DNA of 64,000 bases from Campylobacter concisus. Its GTDB lineage: Bacteria; Campylobacterota; Campylobacteria; Campylobacterales; Campylobacteraceae. Below, piece by piece: positions 59,803-64,000 of this stretch (positions within the stretch are counted from its first letter, which is position 1; each line of letters opens with the position of its first letter). The notes under the pieces were generated by a model, which worked only from the letters and a program-made list of their open reading frames with translations, did no database searches and was not told where the DNA came from. The stretch lies in contig NZ_PIQS01000001.1 of NCBI RefSeq assembly GCF_003048405.1, forward strand, positions 868,001 to 932,000. Direction: 5' to 3'. Made by a program: the position numbers and the translations under genes.

Positions 59803-60663
59803 ATGGCTAAAAAAGGTGGATTAGGGCGCGGTCTTAGCGCGATACTTGAAGATGTAGAGCAGGCCTACAGTAAAGAGATCGCAAATTTAAACGACTCTGA
59901 GATAGTCGAAGAGATAAATATAGATGAAATTTTACCAAACCCATACCAGCCAAGAACGCATTTTGACGAAGAAGCCTTAAAGGAGCTAAGTGCTAGCATC
60001 AAAAGGCACGGACTGATCCAGCCAATAATTGTTATCAAAAAAGATGATGGTTATATGCTAATAGCCGGTGAGCGCAGATACCGCGCCACAAAGATGCTCG
60101 GAGCAAGCAAGATAAAGGCGATCATCGCTGATATCAAGTCTCAAAATTTAAGAGAGCTTGCACTTATTGAAAATATTCAACGTGAAAATTTAAACCCAAT
60201 CGAACTTGCAAAGTCGTATAAAGAGCTCATAAATGAGTATAAGATCACACAAGACGGCTTGGCAAATATTATTCATAAAAGTAGAACACAAATAACAAAT
60301 ACGATGAGGCTTTTACTTCTTAGTGACTACACGCAAAAACTTTTACAAGAAGATAAGCTAACGCAAGGTCACGCTAAAGTCATAGTAGGACTTAGCGCCG
60401 AAGAAGAAAAGATGGTTGTTGATACGATAATTGGTCAAAAGCTAAGCGTTAGAGACACAGAAATTTTAGTAAAAAAGATAAAAAATAAGGAAGAGATAAA
60501 AGACAAAAAGCCAAAAATTTCTGAGGAAATGAGTAAAAAACTATCAAATTTACAAGAAATTTTTAAAAATTTAAAGATAAAAGCAAAAGTAAAATCTAGC
60601 AATCTAGTTTTAGAATTTAATAATATTTCACAGGTGGAAGAATTTATTGCTAGGCTAAAATAG
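59803..60663 (+). CDS. parB: Chromosome partition protein ParB
   Basis: A 286-residue ParB/Spo0J CTP-switch protein. NPYQPRTHFDEEALKELSASIKRHGLIQPI is the N-terminal CTPase domain, with GERRYRATKMLG and the conserved ENIQRENLNPIELAKSYKEL. A helix-turn-helix (DGLANIIHKSRTQITNTMRLL) binds parS, and a basic C-terminal domain dimerises. I saw no clear parS in the window. Confidence 0.97.
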   Translation: MAKKGGLGRGLSAILEDVEQAYSKEIANLNDSEIVEEINIDEILPNPYQPRTHFDEEALKELSASIKRHGLIQPIIVIKKDDGYMLIAGERRYRATKMLGASKIKAIIADIKSQNLRELALIENIQRENLNPIELAKSYKELINEYKITQDGLANIIHKSRTQITNTMRLLLLSDYTQKLLQEDKLTQGHAKVIVGLSAEEEKMVVDTIIGQKLSVRDTEILVKKIKNKEEIKDKKPKISEEMSKKLSNLQEIFKNLKIKAKVKSSNLVLEFNNISQVEEFIARLK

Positions 60664-60758
60664 AATTACAAATTTATTTTTATTTTTAGTAATTTATTGT
60701 AAAATCAGACTTTAATTTGAATATTAAATAAAACTTAATGATAAAATAAGGAGAGTGG

Positions 60759-61181
60759 ATGTTAGAAATAGATGTGCCATTGATGCTTTTAACGGCTATC
60801 GTTTTCTTGGTATTGATCGTTATTTTGAATTCCTTGCTTTATAAGCCAATGCTCAAATTTATAGATGACAGAAATGCCTCTATAAAAAATGATGAAGAGA
60901 GTACTAGTAAAAATGCAAGTGATCTAAGTGTTCATGAAAAAGAGATTGAAGAGATTATATTAAACGCAAGGACTGAGGCCAATAAAATAAGGCAAGAAGC
61001 CTTAAATTTGGCAAAAGAAGAGTCTTTAAAAGAAGTAAATGCCGTAAAAACTAGTTTAGAGGCTGATTACAATGAATTTTTAAATGCTCTAAGCTCTCAA
61101 AAAGATAACCTAAAGGCAGATCTATCAGCTAAACTACCTGAACTTAGAGCGGCTTTAAATGCCAAGCTCTCTAAAATTTAA
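60759..61181 (+). CDS. atpF': ATP synthase subunit b' (b-related)
   Basis: A 140-residue b-type stator subunit. One N-terminal helix (PLMLLTAIVFLVLIVILNSLLYKPML) is followed by a long charged coiled coil to the end. It forms a heterodimer with AtpF in the peripheral stalk of F0F1. Two different b genes are usual in Campylobacter. A TAAAAT box at 60700-60705 may start the atp transcript. Confidence 0.92.
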   Translation: MLEIDVPLMLLTAIVFLVLIVILNSLLYKPMLKFIDDRNASIKNDEESTSKNASDLSVHEKEIEEIILNARTEANKIRQEALNLAKEESLKEVNAVKTSLEADYNEFLNALSSQKDNLKADLSAKLPELRAALNAKLSKI

Positions 61182-61190
61182 AGGAATTTT

Positions 61191-61703
61191 ATGAAGATAA
61201 AAATTTTATTTTTTCTAGCACTTCCATTTCTAGCATACTCTAGCGAGCATGGTGGAACAAACTACGACATAGTCGAGAGAACGCTAAACTTCTTACTTTT
61301 CTTTGCTATTTTGGTCTATTTTGCTGCTAAGCCACTAAAAGCTCTTTATCAAAGCAGGATCGATAGGATCGCAAATAAGCTTGAGAGTATCCAAGAGAAG
61401 CTTCGTGAGTCAAAAGCTAAAAAAGATGACGCTCTAAAACGTGTAGAAGAGGCTAAGCAAAATGCAAATGCTCTAATCGAAACCGCAAAAAAAGAGGCTG
61501 TAAATTTAGCTGCTAAAGTTAAAAAAGAGGCTCAAAACGATATCGCAAATATCGAAAAAGGCTATAAAGAGCAAAAAGAATTTGAAGAGCGCAAGATGAT
61601 AAAAGGCGTTGTAAATGAAATTTTGAGCGACATTTTCTCAAGCGATAGCCTAAAAGTCGATCAAAAAGAGCTTGTAAATATCATACTTAAAAAGGTTAGC
61701 TAA
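61191..61703 (+). CDS. atpF: ATP synthase subunit b
   Basis: A 170-residue b subunit. The N-terminus (MKIKILFFLALPFLAYSSEHG) looks like a signal peptide, common for epsilonproteobacterial AtpF, then a membrane helix at ~27-45 (TLNFLLFFAILVYFAAKPL) and a long coiled coil. It starts ten bases after atpF' and its stop overlaps the atpH start by one base. Confidence 0.93.
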   Translation: MKIKILFFLALPFLAYSSEHGGTNYDIVERTLNFLLFFAILVYFAAKPLKALYQSRIDRIANKLESIQEKLRESKAKKDDALKRVEEAKQNANALIETAKKEAVNLAAKVKKEAQNDIANIEKGYKEQKEFEERKMIKGVVNEILSDIFSSDSLKVDQKELVNIILKKVS

Positions 61704-62233
61704 TGAATGAAGTAGTAGCTAAAAAATACGTAAAAGCGATCTTAAGCGACGTAAAGTCCAATGAACTTAATGCATTTGTTGAAAATTTATCAGAGCTAGC
61801 TGCTGCTTTTGCTAGCGATAAATTTAAAAGCATTATAAGTTTGCCGACACTAAAGGCTTCACAAAAGGTTGAATTTGTACTATCTTTGGTTAAAAATCAA
61901 GATATTAAATTTGCAAATTTTATAAAGCTTCTTGGTGCAAACAAAAGGCTAGAGCTTATACCTGCGATACTAGATGAGATGAAGATAGAGCAATCTTTGC
62001 TTGAAAATACATATCGCGGCGAGGTTGTTGGAAATTTTGATCTAAGCGCTGAGCAGCTAAAAGCTTTGGAAGAGAATTTCTCTAAGAAATTTAACTCTAA
62101 GATTAAGCTTGATGGCTCAAAGAGCGATTACAACGGTGTAAAAGTTGAGTTAGATGATTTAGGTGTCGAGGTAAATTTCTCTATCGACAGACTAAAAAGT
62201 CAAATGAGTGAATATATATTAAAAGCAATTTAA
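61703..62233 (+). CDS. atpH: ATP synthase subunit delta
   Basis: A 176-residue OSCP/delta subunit, which caps the F1 hexamer and holds the b stalk. [15 protein letters not shown], then [15 protein letters not shown], then the C-terminal [25 protein letters not shown] match the family. ATG overlapping the atpF stop by one base; atpA follows after 14 bases. Confidence 0.94.
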   Translation: MNEVVAKKYVKAILSDVKSNELNAFVENLSELAAAFASDKFKSIISLPTLKASQKVEFVLSLVKNQDIKFANFIKLLGANKRLELIPAILDEMKIEQSLLENTYRGEVVGNFDLSAEQLKALEENFSKKFNSKIKLDGSKSDYNGVKVELDDLGVEVNFSIDRLKSQMSEYILKAI

Positions 62234-62247
62234 AAAGGAGTGAAAGC

Positions 62248-63765
62248 GTGAGTGCAAAAATTAAAGCTGACGAAATTAGCACGATAATCAAAGAGCGTAT
62301 TGAAAATTTTGATTTAAGTGTTGATGTGGAAGAGACCGGTAAAGTCATCTCAGTCGCTGATGGCGTTGCTAACGTTTATGGTTTGAAAAACGTTATGGCT
62401 GGTGAGATGGTTGAATTTGAAAGCGGCGAAAAGGGTATGGCTCTTAACCTTGAAGAGAGCAGTGTTGGTATAGTTATCCTTGGAAAAACTAGTGGTATCA
62501 CAGAAGGAAGCTCTGTAAAAAGACTAAAAAAACTTCTACGTGTGCCAGTTGGCGACGCATTGATCGGCCGTGTTGTAAATTCACTAGGTGAGCCAATCGA
62601 CGCAAAAGGCCCAATTGAAGCTACCGAATCTCGCTTCGTCGAAGAAAAAGCAAAAGGTATTATGGCTAGAAAGAGCGTTCATGAGCCACTTCAAACAGGT
62701 ATCAAAGCGATTGACGCACTTGTGCCAATTGGTAGAGGTCAAAGAGAGCTAATCATTGGCGACCGCCAAACTGGTAAAACAACAGTTGCTATCGATACTA
62801 TCATAAACCAAAAAGGTCAAGATGTTATTTGTATCTATGTAGCTATCGGCCAAAAACAATCAACCGTTGCTCAAGTCGTTAAAAAACTTGAAGAATACGG
62901 CGCTATGGACTATACGATAGTTGTAAATGCTGGTGCTAGTGACGCAGCCGCGCTTCAATACCTTGCTCCATATGCTGGCGTAACAATGGGTGAATATTTT
63001 AGAGATAACTCTCGCCACGCATTAATCATCTATGATGACTTGTCAAAACACGCGGTTGCTTATCGCGAGATGTCTTTGATCTTAAGAAGACCACCAGGCC
63101 GTGAAGCTTATCCAGGTGATGTTTTCTATCTTCACTCAAGACTTCTAGAAAGAGCAAGTAAGCTAAATGATGCACTAGGTGCGGGATCTTTAACGGCTCT
63201 ACCTATTATCGAGACTCAAGCGGGCGACGTTTCAGCTTATATCCCAACAAATGTTATTTCTATTACAGATGGTCAAATTTTCCTTGAGAGTGACCTATTT
63301 AACTCAGGTATCCGTCCAGCGATCAACGTTGGTCTTTCTGTATCTCGTGTTGGTGGTGCGGCTCAAATAAAAGCTATTAAACAAGTTTCTGGTACACTAA
63401 GACTAGACCTTGCTCAATACCGCGAACTACAAGCGTTTGCTCAATTTGCAAGCGACCTTGACGAGAGTTCGAGAAAACAACTAGAGCGTGGTCAAAAGAT
63501 GGTTGAAGTACTAAAACAACCTCCATATTCTCCACTTCCAGTTGAGAATCAAGTAATTATCATATTTGCTGGTGCTAAGGGTTATTTAGATGATGTTGCA
63601 ACTGCAAATGTAACAAAATTTGAGGCTGAGCTATATCCATATATTGAGGCAAAATACCCTGAAATTTTTGAGCAAATCAGAACTAAAAAGGTTCTTGATA
63701 AAGAAGTAGAAGAAATTTTACATAAAGCGTTGAAAGATTTTAAAGCGACTTTTGCTGCTAACTAG
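62248..63765 (+). CDS. atpA: ATP synthase subunit alpha
   Basis: A 505-residue alpha subunit of F1. The non-catalytic nucleotide site has [73 protein letters not shown] and the arginine-finger region [10 protein letters not shown] are all intact. GTG start after AAAAAGGAG. Length and motifs are standard. Confidence 0.98.
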   Translation: MSAKIKADEISTIIKERIENFDLSVDVEETGKVISVADGVANVYGLKNVMAGEMVEFESGEKGMALNLEESSVGIVILGKTSGITEGSSVKRLKKLLRVPVGDALIGRVVNSLGEPIDAKGPIEATESRFVEEKAKGIMARKSVHEPLQTGIKAIDALVPIGRGQRELIIGDRQTGKTTVAIDTIINQKGQDVICIYVAIGQKQSTVAQVVKKLEEYGAMDYTIVVNAGASDAAALQYLAPYAGVTMGEYFRDNSRHALIIYDDLSKHAVAYREMSLILRRPPGREAYPGDVFYLHSRLLERASKLNDALGAGSLTALPIIETQAGDVSAYIPTNVISITDGQIFLESDLFNSGIRPAINVGLSVSRVGGAAQIKAIKQVSGTLRLDLAQYRELQAFAQFASDLDESSRKQLERGQKMVEVLKQPPYSPLPVENQVIIIFAGAKGYLDDVATANVTKFEAELYPYIEAKYPEIFEQIRTKKVLDKEVEEILHKALKDFKATFAAN

Positions 63766-63774
63766 GGCTAAGAT

Positions 63775-64000
63775 ATGTCAAATTTAAAAGATATAAAACG
63801 AAAGATTAAGAGCGTCCAGAATACTCAAAAGACGACACGTGCGATGAAGCTTGTTTCTACAGCAAAGCTTCGCAAAGCTGAAGAGGCTGCTCGCTACTCT
63901 AGAGTTTACGCTCTTAAGATCAATGAGGTTTTATCAGAGATAGCTTATAAGATCAATCAATATGCTTCAGTTATGACTGAGAGTAAATTTTTTAACACAA
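63775..64000 (+). CDS. atpG: ATP synthase subunit gamma (3'-truncated by window)
   Basis: The ATG at 63775 opens a frame that stays open to the end of the window (75 codons). [20 protein letters not shown] and [19 protein letters not shown] are the N-terminal helix of the gamma rotor. It lies nine bases after atpA, in the normal atp order; atpD and atpC would follow outside. Confidence 0.95.
   Translation, partial: MSNLKDIKRKIKSVQNTQKTTRAMKLVSTAKLRKAEEAARYSRVYALKINEVLSEIAYKINQYASVMTESKFFNT

Overview
The window is a stretch of an epsilonproteobacterial (Campylobacterota) chromosome. It is AT-rich and densely packed, with frequent 1-26 nt gene overlaps and TATAAT-type -10 boxes that lack a strong -35. 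Gene order matches Campylobacter in several blocks: der-aroK-trpS-serS-pflB, kdsA-ribH-nusB-pyrF, ileS-small ORF-gatA-guaB, murC-mutS2, and rplU-rpmA-obgE-fmt-birA-parA-parB-atpF'-atpF-atpH-atpA-atpG. The gene set (TonB/ExbBD, heptosyltransferase, DUF2920, LapA-type adhesin, C4-dicarboxylate carrier) suggests a host-associated species such as C. concisus or a close relative. The species call is inference.

Layout. 1-2410: tail of a P19/FTR1-type iron-uptake operon (FtsX-like permease, ABC ATPase, thioredoxin-like lipoprotein) and a second lipoprotein. 2440-3687: DUF2920 hydrolase. 3737-11230 (minus strand): flagellar-motor TPR protein PflB, serS, a four-helix membrane protein, trpS, a 560-bp spacer carrying degenerate palindromic repeats, aroK and der. 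11383-15284: EamA transporter, kdsA, a paired SMR exporter, ribH, nusB, pyrF; kdsA through ribH is visibly richer in GC than its flanks. 15285-21342: a decayed gene, tRNA-Ser(GCU), an AT-rich control region and a 1676-residue LapA-like adhesin.

21409-25732 is accessory: a LemA/TPM pair, an unplaced 226-aa protein, remnants of a phosphopantetheinyl transferase and an MMPL exporter, and a frameshifted pectate lyase. 25822-42532 is mostly housekeeping: CinA-like, ileS, a 34-codon membrane ORF, gatA, guaB, metX, xseB, C-N hydrolase, MmcQ/YjbR-like, murC, two small genes, mutS2, a degenerate-GGDEF/EAL protein, dapE. 42868-54288: DUF2809 protein, polA, two LOS glycosyltransferases, exbB-exbD-tonB, tRNA-Phe, a dcu-type transporter with an inserted soluble domain, flhB, and an unplaced 320-aa protein. 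54396-64000: the ribosomal/GTPase, formyltransferase, thiD, birA, parAB and ATP synthase block, running off the end inside atpG.

The most interesting system is the adhesin at 16278-21308. It has an N-terminal retention module, two tandem TAAGG motifs that look like LapG protease sites, and about eleven Ig-like repeats, several of which start with an EF-hand-type calcium loop. Its leader shares 19 identical bases and a TTGATAA-type palindrome with the exbB leader. No secretion genes or LapG are in the window. The EAL protein at 39522 is a possible but unproven partner.
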